A stretch of DNA of 64,000 nt from Halococcus sediminicola (lineage in GTDB: Archaea > Halobacteriota > Halobacteria > Halobacteriales > Halococcaceae). Location of the stretch: the NCBI RefSeq assembly GCF_000755245.1, contig NZ_BBMP01000010.1:1-64000 (forward strand), given 5' to 3'. The notes beneath the pieces were generated by a model. It saw only the letters and a list, made by a program, of their open reading frames with translations, was not told the DNA's origin and did not search any database. This document shows, one piece after another, positions 8,157 through 15,844 of the stretch. Each line of letters starts with the position of its first letter. The stretch's first letter is position 1. Position numbers and translations under genes: made by a program.

Positions 8157-9128
8157 ATGGCATCCAGCGAAACCGTCCTCGTCACCGGTGGTACGGGGTT
8201 CATCGGCTCCTACGTGGCGAAATCGTTCGTCGAACACGGCCATAGCGTGGTGGCCTACGACCGCTCGACGGACCCGCACATTCTCGAAAAGCTCGGCGTC
8301 GCCGACGACGTCGAAATCCGTCGTGGCGACGTGAGCGAACCCACGGACGTGATGAACGCGGTCGCGGAGACCGGCGCGACGCACATCGTCCACCTCGCCG
8401 CGCTGCTGACGAACACCGCCGAATCGAACCCACGGGCCGCTCTCGACGTGAACGTCCAGGGCACGAGTAACGTCTTCGAGGCGGCGCGCACCCTCGACCA
8501 CGTCGAACGCGTCGCGTGGGCCTCCTCGGCGGCCATCTACGCCCCGCCGGGCAACTACGACGATGGCGGCGACTGGTGGGTCACCGAAGACGACCTCGTG
8601 TACCCGGACACGCTCTACGGCGCGACGAAGGGCTACAACGAACACCAAGCGCGCGTCTATCACGAGGAGTACGGCGTCGACCACCTGGCGATTCGACCCA
8701 CGGTCGCGTACGGTCCCTACCGCGAGACGGGCGGCTCGGCCTTTCTCGCGAACATCATCGAAAAACCCGCCGTCGGCGAGTCCTTCTCCGTGGAGTACGG
8801 CGATCAAGAGATCGACTGGCAGCACGTCGAGGACATCGCCCAAGCCTTTCGGCTGGCGGCGTTCACGCCCGAATCGGACCTCTCTCAACGAATCTACAAC
8901 GTCCGAGGTGAACTCGCGTCCATCCAGGAAGCCGCCGACACCGTGCGAGAGATCATGCCCGAGGCCGACATCGAGGTGAGCGACGAGGGCGAATTGCCCT
9001 GGACCCAGCGCCTCGATATGAGCGCGTTCCAGGAAGATACAGGCTACGAGGTCGAATACGACCTCGAAACCGGTTTTCGCAAGTATATCGACGTGCTTCG
9101 CGAGGAAGCAGGTCTCGACCCGCTCTGA
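8157..9128 (+). CDS. NAD-dependent epimerase/dehydratase family protein (extended SDR)
   Basis: 323 residues. The Rossmann motif VLVTGGTGFIGSYVAKSF is at residues 7-24, an NAD-preferring acidic region YDRSTD follows, and the active-site pair is in LYGATKGYNEHQ (Tyr and Lys, about 161-165). Length and motifs fit UDP-sugar epimerases and sugar-acid dehydrogenases such as uronate or erythronate dehydrogenases. It is 45 bases after the ThDP enzyme and same-stranded, so probably co-transcribed. Its position in a catabolic cluster rather than a cell-surface cluster makes a soluble sugar-acid or hydroxy-acid dehydrogenase plausible, but this is inference. Confidence 0.85.
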   Translation: MASSETVLVTGGTGFIGSYVAKSFVEHGHSVVAYDRSTDPHILEKLGVADDVEIRRGDVSEPTDVMNAVAETGATHIVHLAALLTNTAESNPRAALDVNVQGTSNVFEAARTLDHVERVAWASSAAIYAPPGNYDDGGDWWVTEDDLVYPDTLYGATKGYNEHQARVYHEEYGVDHLAIRPTVAYGPYRETGGSAFLANIIEKPAVGESFSVEYGDQEIDWQHVEDIAQAFRLAAFTPESDLSQRIYNVRGELASIQEAADTVREIMPEADIEVSDEGELPWTQRLDMSAFQEDTGYEVEYDLETGFRKYIDVLREEAGLDPL

Positions 9129-9144
9129 GGGGGTATGCTGCGGC

Positions 9145-9744
9145 TCAGTCGCTCGTCTGACTGTACTCGTCGACCCATTCCTTGAGGGTGATGTCCATTG
9201 CGGACTGGGTGATGGCGTTCGAGGAGGCCGAGTTCGCGCTCTTGACGAGTTCGGCCTCCAGTGTGCGCTTCGGTACCTCGCCGAGAAAGTGGGGGATGGC
9301 GCGCTGGACAGGGATGGAACAGCCGACCTCGTGGGCGAGCGCGTAGCCCGAAATGGAATGCGGGATCTCCGCGGTGGCGTAGCGCTCGCGGTCGGTTCCC
9401 GCGAGCAGTTCGGCATCCACGTGGCTGACGTACTCGTAGCACTTCCCGACGTCGTGGAGCAGACACGCCGCGACGATAACGTCGAAATCGGGGTCAGCGC
9501 CGTGGAACTCGCGCTGAACCCGTGCCGATTCGAGGGCGATCTTCGTCACGCCGCGGACGTGCTCGACGTTGGTGGTTTCGTGGATGTTCCACGCGTACGG
9601 AACATCGTAGATGTCCTGCCAGCCGCCGCGTTCGAGACCCAGCGTCCACGCCTCAACTACGCGCTCGCGGCAGTCGTCGCTCTCGATGCAGTCGAGTTCG
9701 GGGTAGGCCTCCCGGACCTGTTCCTCGTAGTCCACGTCAGCCAT
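9145..9744 (-). CDS. HD-domain protein (putative metal-dependent hydrolase)
   Basis: 199 residues. The HD-superfamily metal site is visible as H in TTNVEHVRGVT (about 60), the HD pair in ACLLHDVGKCYEY (about 95-96), and a further His in EIPHSISGYALAHEVG. The last ligand, normally Asp in an AD-R-like motif, may be replaced: the matching position reads VKSANSAS, with Asn. The family includes nucleotide phosphohydrolases, myo-inositol oxygenase and cyanamide hydratase, so the reaction cannot be given. The gene is convergent with the epimerase gene (16-base gap) and immediately followed on its own strand's upstream side by the EthD gene (2 bases). Confidence 0.8.
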   Translation of the reverse strand: MADVDYEEQVREAYPELDCIESDDCRERVVEAWTLGLERGGWQDIYDVPYAWNIHETTNVEHVRGVTKIALESARVQREFHGADPDFDVIVAACLLHDVGKCYEYVSHVDAELLAGTDRERYATAEIPHSISGYALAHEVGCSIPVQRAIPHFLGEVPKRTLEAELVKSANSASSNAITQSAMDITLKEWVDEYSQTSD

Positions 9745-9746
9745 TC

Positions 9747-10478
9747 TCAGTAGCCCTCGGCGTCGACGTCGTTCTTCCAGACTCTCTCCTCGCCGATGAA
9801 CCGCGGCCGTTCGTCGACGTCGAGGAAGTTGTTCACGTCCTCACGGGCTTCGGCAGCGACCTTACGGGTGGGGTCGTAGTCCCGTGAGCCTTCGCTGCCG
9901 AGCGCCTCGTGCAAGTCGTCGAGTGTCTCGAAATACAACTCGGCGACGCCGTCGAACTCGGCGTTTTCCGAATCGGTCGGATAGACGGTCTGATAGCGAA
10001 CGACGCCCTCGATGTTCTTGGCCAGCGGCGAATGGTTGTTCTCCCAGTAGTCTCGAAATTCCTCGTGACTCATTCCGTCCTTACGGACGAGGAACGCCGA
10101 GTGCTTGTAGAGACCGTCGGTCTCGCCATCGACGTCGTCCTTCCAGACTCTCTCCTCGCCGATGAACCGCGGCCGTTCGTCGACGTCGAGGAAGTTGTTC
10201 ACGTCCTCACGGGCTTCGGCAGCGACCTTACGGGTGGGGTCGTAGTCCCGTGAGCCTTCGCTGCCGAGCGCCTCGTGCAAGTCGTCCAACGTCTCGAAAT
10301 ACAGCTCCGCAAGCCCGTCGAACTCGGCGTTGTCCGGGTCGATTGGATAGACGGTCTGATAGCGGACGACGCCCTCGATGTCCTTGGCTAGCGGCGAGTG
10401 ATTTTGCTCCCAGTAATCTCGAAATTCCTCATGGCTCATTCCGTCCTTGCAGACGAGAAGCGCAACGTGCTTGTACAT
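9747..10478 (-). CDS. tandem-duplicated EthD-like dimeric alpha/beta-barrel protein
   Basis: 243 residues made of two near-identical copies of about 120 residues. Copy 1 begins MYKHVALLVCKDGMSHEEF, copy 2 LYKHSAFLVRKDGMSHEEF. Each has the EthD pattern of a strand, then EEFRDYWE-NHSPLA, then VVRYQTVYP and AELYFETLDDL. Single-domain EthD proteins form dimers, so the fusion would make a covalent dimer. EthD proteins occur in degradation clusters, usually as accessory or small isomerase/cyclase-like proteins. The start at 10478 is chosen because a TATA-like TTTTATC lies about 32 bases upstream within an inverted repeat. The gene is two bases upstream of the HD gene, so the two form an operon. Confidence 0.85.
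   Translation of the reverse strand: MYKHVALLVCKDGMSHEEFRDYWEQNHSPLAKDIEGVVRYQTVYPIDPDNAEFDGLAELYFETLDDLHEALGSEGSRDYDPTRKVAAEAREDVNNFLDVDERPRFIGEERVWKDDVDGETDGLYKHSAFLVRKDGMSHEEFRDYWENNHSPLAKNIEGVVRYQTVYPTDSENAEFDGVAELYFETLDDLHEALGSEGSRDYDPTRKVAAEAREDVNNFLDVDERPRFIGEERVWKNDVDAEGY
9774..9920. repeat. 147-base perfect direct repeat, copy A (inside EthD gene)
   Basis: Identical, base for base, to 10140-10286 at an offset of 366 bases (122 codons). Outside this stretch the two gene halves differ at scattered positions, for example at 9773/10139 and 9921/10287. Identity including third codon positions points to a recent duplication or to gene conversion between the halves. Confidence 0.95.
10140..10286. 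repeat. 147-base perfect direct repeat, copy B (inside EthD gene)
   Basis: Second copy of the 147-base repeat at 9774-9920. It encodes the C-terminal two fifths of the first EthD domain (from about LDDLHEALGSEG through GEERVWK). The repeat is in the same frame in both halves. Confidence 0.95.
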
Positions 10479-10504
10479 TCTCGTTGGGGCGTTCGACGGC
10501 TCGT

Positions 10505-10517
10505 GTGATAAAATCAC
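10505..10517. promoter_or_regulatory. GTGAT-AAA-ATCAC inverted repeat over the EthD promoter
   Basis: A perfect 5-3-5 inverted repeat, 27-39 bases upstream of the EthD start codon. It covers the TATA-like TTTTATC (opposite strand). A protein bound here would compete with TBP, which is the usual archaeal mode of repression. It lies in the divergent spacer with the M24 gene, whose own TATA-like element ATTTATG is at 10559-10565, about 28 bases before its ATG. Confidence 0.5.
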
Positions 10518-10589
10518 CGGGGTGAGAGGGCCGGGACGGTCTTGCCGAAAGGGCGGGATTTATGTCTCGTCTGGCAGAGGGTGAAGACG

Positions 10590-11858
10590 ATGTACGAGCG
10601 CGATTTCATGGAGGGAACGCGGGGGACTCAGGCTGTGGACTGGGAGGAACGCATCGACGTCAAGCGGATGCGCGAGGAGCGTTACGAGAGAGCACTGGAG
10701 CGCTTGCAAGATTCGGGACTGGGGTCGATGCTGCTGGTCTCGGACCCGAACATCCGCTACGTGACTGGCCTCGCCATGACCGGCGGGTCGGGTGCAGACC
10801 ACTATACGCTGCTCACCGAGAACGGCGACGTGGTTCACTGGGACACCGCCGATCACGCCTCGAACCAGCGGTTCAACTGCCCGTGGCTCGACGACATCCG
10901 CTACGCCGCACCGGGACTGGGCAACGTCCCGCGCGCGTCGGGGCGCGACTCCGCGCGCGACTTTCTGACCGAGAAGATGGCCGAACTCGTCGAGGAGGCG
11001 ATGGCCGACTACGGCGTTGCCAAGGAGCCGATGGGTCTCGACGTCGGGAGCACGGGGTTGGTCGACGCCTTCGAGTCGGACGGCGTCGAGGTCCGTACGA
11101 AGGAGTGTGTGGACCTGATGCACGACGCGCGGAAGGTCAAAACCCGCGACGAAATCGAGTGTCTGCGGATGGTGGCGGCCATCTGCGAGGCGGGTTTCCA
11201 GCGAATCACCGAATCCGCCCGCCCCGGCAAGCGCGAATCCGAAGTCTGGGGCGATGCAGTGGGCGAACTCTGGCGACACGGGGCGATGGCACAGGGTGGC
11301 TACGTCACGAGCGGGCCGAACACGTGGCCGAAACATCAGGCCAACACCACGGACAGAATGATGCGGCCGGGCGACATCGTCTACGCCGATTTCTACAACA
11401 TCGGCTATCTGGGCTATCGGTCGTGTTACTACCGCACCTTCTCGATGGGCGAACCCACGCAGGCCCAGAAAGACGCCTACGAGATCGCCCGGGACAACCT
11501 CTACGACGTGCTCGAACGCATCGAGCCGGGCGCGACCACCGACGAGATCACCCAGGGCTTTCCCGATATGGCGGGCGAACACGCCGATTGGTACGACGCC
11601 GACGAACACTGGCAGATGACGACCAACCACTGGGCGCACGGGCTGGGACTCCAGCTCTACGAGGTGCCGCTCATCTGGCGCGGTCTCTCGCCCGACCACC
11701 CCATCGAAATCGAGGAGGGGATGACGATGGCCGTCGAGACGATGGAGCCGGCTGACCGCCAGGGCGTGCGCGTCGAGGAGATGGTCGTCGTCCGCGAGAA
11801 CGGCGTCGAAATCCTCTCCCAGTGGCCCGTCGAGGAGATCACCCGCATCGACTACTGA
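10590..11858 (+). CDS. M24 family (Xaa-Pro peptidase/creatinase fold) protein with altered active site
   Basis: 422 residues. There is an N-terminal creatinase-like domain (about 25-180) with SDPNIRYVTG, and a C-terminal pita-bread domain (about 185-415). Metal-ligand positions of M24 peptidases read D267 (VYADFYNIG), C279 where the second Asp is expected (GYRSCYYRTF instead of GYxSDxTRTF), H350 (HGLGL), E386 (ETMEP) and E396 (VRVEEM). The usual catalytic His two turns after HGLGL reads Y357 (LYEVP). It keeps the fold but probably not classical dipeptidase chemistry; creatinase- or ectoine-hydrolase-like C-N hydrolysis is an alternative. Start ATG 10590 fits the TATA element 28 bases upstream. 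Divergent from the EthD-HD pair. Confidence 0.85.
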   Translation: MYERDFMEGTRGTQAVDWEERIDVKRMREERYERALERLQDSGLGSMLLVSDPNIRYVTGLAMTGGSGADHYTLLTENGDVVHWDTADHASNQRFNCPWLDDIRYAAPGLGNVPRASGRDSARDFLTEKMAELVEEAMADYGVAKEPMGLDVGSTGLVDAFESDGVEVRTKECVDLMHDARKVKTRDEIECLRMVAAICEAGFQRITESARPGKRESEVWGDAVGELWRHGAMAQGGYVTSGPNTWPKHQANTTDRMMRPGDIVYADFYNIGYLGYRSCYYRTFSMGEPTQAQKDAYEIARDNLYDVLERIEPGATTDEITQGFPDMAGEHADWYDADEHWQMTTNHWAHGLGLQLYEVPLIWRGLSPDHPIEIEEGMTMAVETMEPADRQGVRVEEMVVVRENGVEILSQWPVEEITRIDY

Positions 11859-11949
11859 ATCGGGATAACTGTGCCCCCACCGGCCATCGGTTTTTCGAGC
11901 GCTCGCTCGGAGGGATAGTGCTTTGAGGCTCGGGAACACAGCCCATCGC

Positions 11950-12954
11950 ATGAAGCTCGGCACAGGACTGTTCACCGGCCAGCGACGACCCGACGACGAC
12001 CGCTCGATGGGCGAGATATACGACGAGATTCTCACGCTCGGAACGGCCATCGACGAGGCGGGTCTCGACAGCGCGTGGGTCTCCGAACACCACTTCGCCG
12101 AGGACGGCTATCTCTCGGGGACGATGCCCACGCTCGGTGCGCTCGCGGCCAGCACCTCGAACATCGAAATCGGGACGTGCATCGCGCTCGCGCCGCTCTA
12201 CGATGGTGTGCGACTGGCCGAGGATACCGCGACCGTCGACCTGCTCTCGGGCGGGCGCACCACGCTCGGACTGGCCATCGGGTCGAACCCCGACGAGTTC
12301 GATGCCTTCGGTGTGCCACAGGACGAACGCGTCGAGCGCCTCGAAGACCAAGTGAACCTCCTCCGAGCGGCGTGGTCCGAAGGCCCCTTGGAGTACGATG
12401 CGACCTTCCACGACGTCGCGCCTGATGTGAGCGTGACGCCGAAACCCGACGGGGAGGTGCCCGTGATGCTCGGCGGGGCGGCCAAACCTGCCGTCCGCCG
12501 CGCAGCGCGAACCGCCGACGCGTGGTGTGCGCCCTCGAAGCTCTCGCTGACCGGCATCGACAAGCGTGTCGAGGACATCCGGACCGTCCGCGAAAAGGAG
12601 GACATCGACGGCGATTTCACCATCTATGTGCTCGTCCACGGCTGGGTCGGCGACTCGCGCGAGGAAGCGTGGGAGGCAATGAAACCCGGCTACTTCTACC
12701 TCCAGCGCCGCTACGCCGAGATCTTCTCCGGCGAGTCGGTCGACGAACTCGACGAGGAGCGCAAACGGGAACTGAAAGAACAGGCAGTATTCGGGACGCC
12801 CGAACAGGTCGCCGAGGAGCTGGAGCGCTACCGTGCGGCCGCCGGCGACGACGTTCACATGATATTCCGGACCTACCATCCCGGCGTCGGCACCGACGCG
12901 ATGGTCGAGTGTATCGACCGGCTCGGCAACGAGGTCGCACCGATGGTTCGGTGA
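11950..12954 (+). CDS. LLM class flavin- or F420-dependent oxidoreductase
   Basis: 334 residues with the luciferase-like monooxygenase TIM barrel. Markers are SAWVSEHHF near residue 40, the cofactor region IEIGTCIALAPLYDGVRLAEDTATVDLLSGGRTTLGLAIG (about 75-115, discontinuous core GGRTTLGLAIG), and VPVMLGGAAKPAVRRAARTADAWC near 175-195. Haloarchaea make coenzyme F420, and many such proteins use it, but FMN cannot be excluded. It follows the M24 gene by 91 bases and precedes the CoA ligase on the same strand. An oxidation or reduction step in the same pathway is likely; substrate unknown. Confidence 0.88.
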   Translation: MKLGTGLFTGQRRPDDDRSMGEIYDEILTLGTAIDEAGLDSAWVSEHHFAEDGYLSGTMPTLGALAASTSNIEIGTCIALAPLYDGVRLAEDTATVDLLSGGRTTLGLAIGSNPDEFDAFGVPQDERVERLEDQVNLLRAAWSEGPLEYDATFHDVAPDVSVTPKPDGEVPVMLGGAAKPAVRRAARTADAWCAPSKLSLTGIDKRVEDIRTVREKEDIDGDFTIYVLVHGWVGDSREEAWEAMKPGYFYLQRRYAEIFSGESVDELDEERKRELKEQAVFGTPEQVAEELERYRAAAGDDVHMIFRTYHPGVGTDAMVECIDRLGNEVAPMVR

Positions 12955-13081
12955 GACTAGACTGGAGCGCCCGCTTCGACGGATGCCGCTGCGGGACCCG
13001 AATCATCGGCTTTTGAGCCTGTCGAGCGGCGTGTGCGAACTGGACCACACATTTATCAACGCGGCTGGGGATGGTGGTGGC

Positions 13082-14362
13082 ATGGGACAGGACGTCACGC
13101 GACTTCCCCGGGACGAACTACGCGAGTTGCAGGACGAACGGCTGGCCGAGACGGTGGCGCACGCGTACGAGAACGTCGAGTTCTTTCGCCGGCGGTTCGA
13201 CGAGGCGGGCGTCTCGCCGGCCGATGTCGAGAGTATCGAGAACATCGAAACGCTTCCGCTGACGGCGAAGGAAGCCTTCGACGACGAGTACCCCACGGGA
13301 CTGTTCGCCGAGGACCTCGCCGAGGTCGTGCGCCTGCACGCCTCCTCGGGGACGACCAGCAAACCGAAACTCGTCGGCTACACCGAGGGTGACCTCGACG
13401 TGTGGGCGACCGTCATCGCGCGCTCGCTCGGCGCGGTCGGTCTCGGCCGCGACGACGTTCTCCAGAACGCCTACGGCATGGGACTGTTCACCGGTGGATT
13501 CGGGTTCCACGACGGCGCGACCGAACTCGGCATGACCGTCCTCCCCATCGGGAGCGGCCAGACCGAAAAACACATCGAGCTGATGAACGATCTGGAGAGC
13601 GACGCCATCTGTCTCACGCCCTCGTATGCACTCTATCTCGCCGAACGGGCCGCAGAGTTGGGCCACGACCCCGCGAACCTCCCGCTGTCGGTGGTGCTGT
13701 ACGGGGCGGAGCCGTGCACGGAGCCGATGCGCGACGAAATCGAGAAGCGCCTCGGTGCGATGGCGGTCGAGAACTACGGGCTTTCGGAGATCATCGGGCC
13801 GGGCGTCGCGGCTGAGTGTCCCCAACAGGACGGACTGCACATCTGGGAGGACCACTTCTATCCCGAGGTCATCGACCCGGCGACGGGCGAGTCACTCGAC
13901 GAGGGCGAGGAGGGCGAACTCGTGCTCACGACGCTCACGAAGGAAGCACTCCCGATGGTCCGCTACCGGACCGGCGACATGACGACGCTCGACTACGACA
14001 CCTGTGGGTGTGGACGGACGGCCGTTCGCATGAATGGCGTCACCGGCCGTACCGACGACCTGCTCATCGTCCGCGGGGTGAATCTCTACCCGAGCGAAAT
14101 CGAGAGCGTCGTCCTCGAGTTCGACGCGGTGGCACCCCACTACCGCATCGATCTCGACCGCGAGGGGAGCCTCGACCGGCTGGAACTCACCGTCGAACTC
14201 GCCGAGGGCTTCGACGGCTCGACGGGCGACCTCGAAGAGCGTCTCGCCGACCGACTGCAAAGCGTGCTCTCGTTCACGCCGGACGAACTGCGGCTGGTCG
14301 AACCCGGCAGCATCGAGCGGACGGTCGTCGGCAAGGTCCAGCGCGTCTACGACCACCGATGA
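13082..14362 (+). CDS. phenylacetate-CoA ligase-like AMP-forming acyl-CoA ligase
   Basis: 426 residues, the length of PaaK-type ligases, which are shorter than most acyl-CoA synthetases. Visible motifs: phosphate-binding loop LHASSGTTSKPKLVGYT (about 82-98), VENYGLSEIIGPG (about 230-242), and RTGDMTTLD plus GRTDDLLIVRGVNLYPSEIE (about 297-345) in the C-terminal hinge. The C-terminal lysine is in VGKVQRV. These enzymes activate aryl- or arylacetic acids with ATP and CoA. Start ATG 13082 is favoured by a TATA-like ATTTATC about 28 bases upstream. Placement before an ABC importer suggests activation of an imported acid; anthranilate is one speculative candidate given kynureninase nearby. Confidence 0.88.
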   Translation: MGQDVTRLPRDELRELQDERLAETVAHAYENVEFFRRRFDEAGVSPADVESIENIETLPLTAKEAFDDEYPTGLFAEDLAEVVRLHASSGTTSKPKLVGYTEGDLDVWATVIARSLGAVGLGRDDVLQNAYGMGLFTGGFGFHDGATELGMTVLPIGSGQTEKHIELMNDLESDAICLTPSYALYLAERAAELGHDPANLPLSVVLYGAEPCTEPMRDEIEKRLGAMAVENYGLSEIIGPGVAAECPQQDGLHIWEDHFYPEVIDPATGESLDEGEEGELVLTTLTKEALPMVRYRTGDMTTLDYDTCGCGRTAVRMNGVTGRTDDLLIVRGVNLYPSEIESVVLEFDAVAPHYRIDLDREGSLDRLELTVELAEGFDGSTGDLEERLADRLQSVLSFTPDELRLVEPGSIERTVVGKVQRVYDHR

Positions 14363-14440
14363 CAGTAAAAACGTCCTGCTGGCGCTCCGAAACCGACCGG
14401 ATTCTACCAGCGGATTCAGCTCGTCAGAACGACCGAAGGT

Positions 14441-14450
14441 TTTATTATAG
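14441..14450 (+). promoter_or_regulatory. TATA-like box of the ABC importer operon
   Basis: TTTATTATAG, about 30 bases upstream of the ATG of the substrate-binding protein. This spacing predicts a nearly leaderless mRNA, as is common in haloarchaea. Confidence 0.6.
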
Positions 14451-14475
14451 GACAGCGGACATTCATGGTGTGACT

Positions 14476-15837
14476 ATGCGAAACGTAGACACGGAACCGG
14501 AATCACGACGCGCGGGTGCGGCCAACTCCAGACGACGGTTCCTCGCGCTGGCCGGGACGGCGGCCGCCGCGGGACTGGCCGGCTGCACCGGCGGGGGTGG
14601 TTCGGGCAACGAAGGCGGCTCGGGCAACGGAAGCGGTGGGGCCGGTTCAGGAAACGGGAGCGGCGGTGGCGGTGGCAACGGTTCCGGCGGTGGCGGCGGA
14701 GGTGGCTCGTCGAACCTCGGCAGCGTCACCGTCGGCATCCTGAACCCGATGAGCGGGGCGTACAGCTCGCTCGGGCCGGGCCAGCGAAACGGCGCGAAAC
14801 TGGCCGTCGAGCAGATCAACGCCAGCGACGAGTACGACGTCGAGATCGATCCGGTGTATGGGGACACCGAGACCAGCACCAGCGCCGCCCAGGGAAGCGC
14901 CCAGAAACTCGTTCAGGAGGAGGGTGCGGAGTTCCTCGTGGGGGCGATATCGAGTTCGGTCGCGCTCTCGCTCAACGAGTACGCCGCGAGCGAGGAACTC
15001 GTCTACTTTCCGGGGGCGGCCGCGGTGAACGTCACCGGCGAGAGCTGCAACGAGTGGGTGTTCCGCTTCGAGACCAACACGGCCCAGATCGCCGAAGCGA
15101 TCTCGGCGTACTCGGTCAACAACCTCGGCACGAACGTCTGGTTTCACATCGCCGACTACGCCTACGGCGAATCGGTGTACAACCGCGTCAGCGAACGGAT
15201 GAAGCAGGCGAACGACAGCTATCAGGAGGTTGGTCTCACCAAATCACAGCTCGGCTCCTCGAACTACGGTTCATTCATCAGTCAGATCAGCAACTCGAAC
15301 GCCGAGGTCGCGGTGCTCGGCATGACCGGCGGCGACCTCGTGAACTTCGTCAATCAGGCCGCAGACCAGGGTCTCACCGACCAAGTGGACCTCGTGGGAC
15401 CGACGATGAGTTTTCAGAGTGTCCGCGGCGCGACCGGCAGCAACGCCGTCGGCACCTACGGCGGCGTCCGATACGACCCGTCGGTGAAACTCGGCGACAA
15501 CCAGCAGTTCGTCGAGGCGTTCCGGAAGAAAAACGACGGTCCACCGGGCAACTTCGCCCGCGTCGGCTATGGCTCCACCCGGCTGCTCGCCCGCGGGATG
15601 ACCAAGGCCGGGAGCACCGAGCCGGCCGACGTCAGGGACGCCCTCTCGGGCGGGACGTTCACCACCGTTCTCGGCGACGTTACGCTCCGGAAATCCGACC
15701 ATCAGGCGACCAACCCCGTTTGGATGGGGGAACTCGTCGAGGGCGATAGTGATGTCGCCGACGTGAAGCGCATCAACAAGGTTGGGGGAAAGGAGGCCCT
15801 GCCACCCGCCTCGGAGCTCGGCTGCGAGATGAACTGA
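14476..15837 (+). CDS. branched-chain amino acid-type ABC transporter, substrate-binding lipoprotein
   Basis: 453 residues. N-terminal Tat signal with twin arginines in SRRRFLALAGTAAAAGLAG followed by the lipobox Cys near residue 37, then a Gly/Ser/Asn-rich tether of about 45 residues typical of haloarchaeal lipoproteins. The mature part is a periplasmic-binding-protein type I (LivK/UrtA-like) fold beginning VTVGILNPMSGAYSSLGPGQRNGAKLAV. The genes for the permease and both ATPases follow within a few bases. Ligand unknown: this family also takes up amides, urea and aromatic acids, and the neighbouring CoA ligase makes an organic acid plausible. Confidence 0.92.
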   Translation: MRNVDTEPESRRAGAANSRRRFLALAGTAAAAGLAGCTGGGGSGNEGGSGNGSGGAGSGNGSGGGGGNGSGGGGGGGSSNLGSVTVGILNPMSGAYSSLGPGQRNGAKLAVEQINASDEYDVEIDPVYGDTETSTSAAQGSAQKLVQEEGAEFLVGAISSSVALSLNEYAASEELVYFPGAAAVNVTGESCNEWVFRFETNTAQIAEAISAYSVNNLGTNVWFHIADYAYGESVYNRVSERMKQANDSYQEVGLTKSQLGSSNYGSFISQISNSNAEVAVLGMTGGDLVNFVNQAADQGLTDQVDLVGPTMSFQSVRGATGSNAVGTYGGVRYDPSVKLGDNQQFVEAFRKKNDGPPGNFARVGYGSTRLLARGMTKAGSTEPADVRDALSGGTFTTVLGDVTLRKSDHQATNPVWMGELVEGDSDVADVKRINKVGGKEALPPASELGCEMN

Positions 15838-15844
15838 CCCCACT

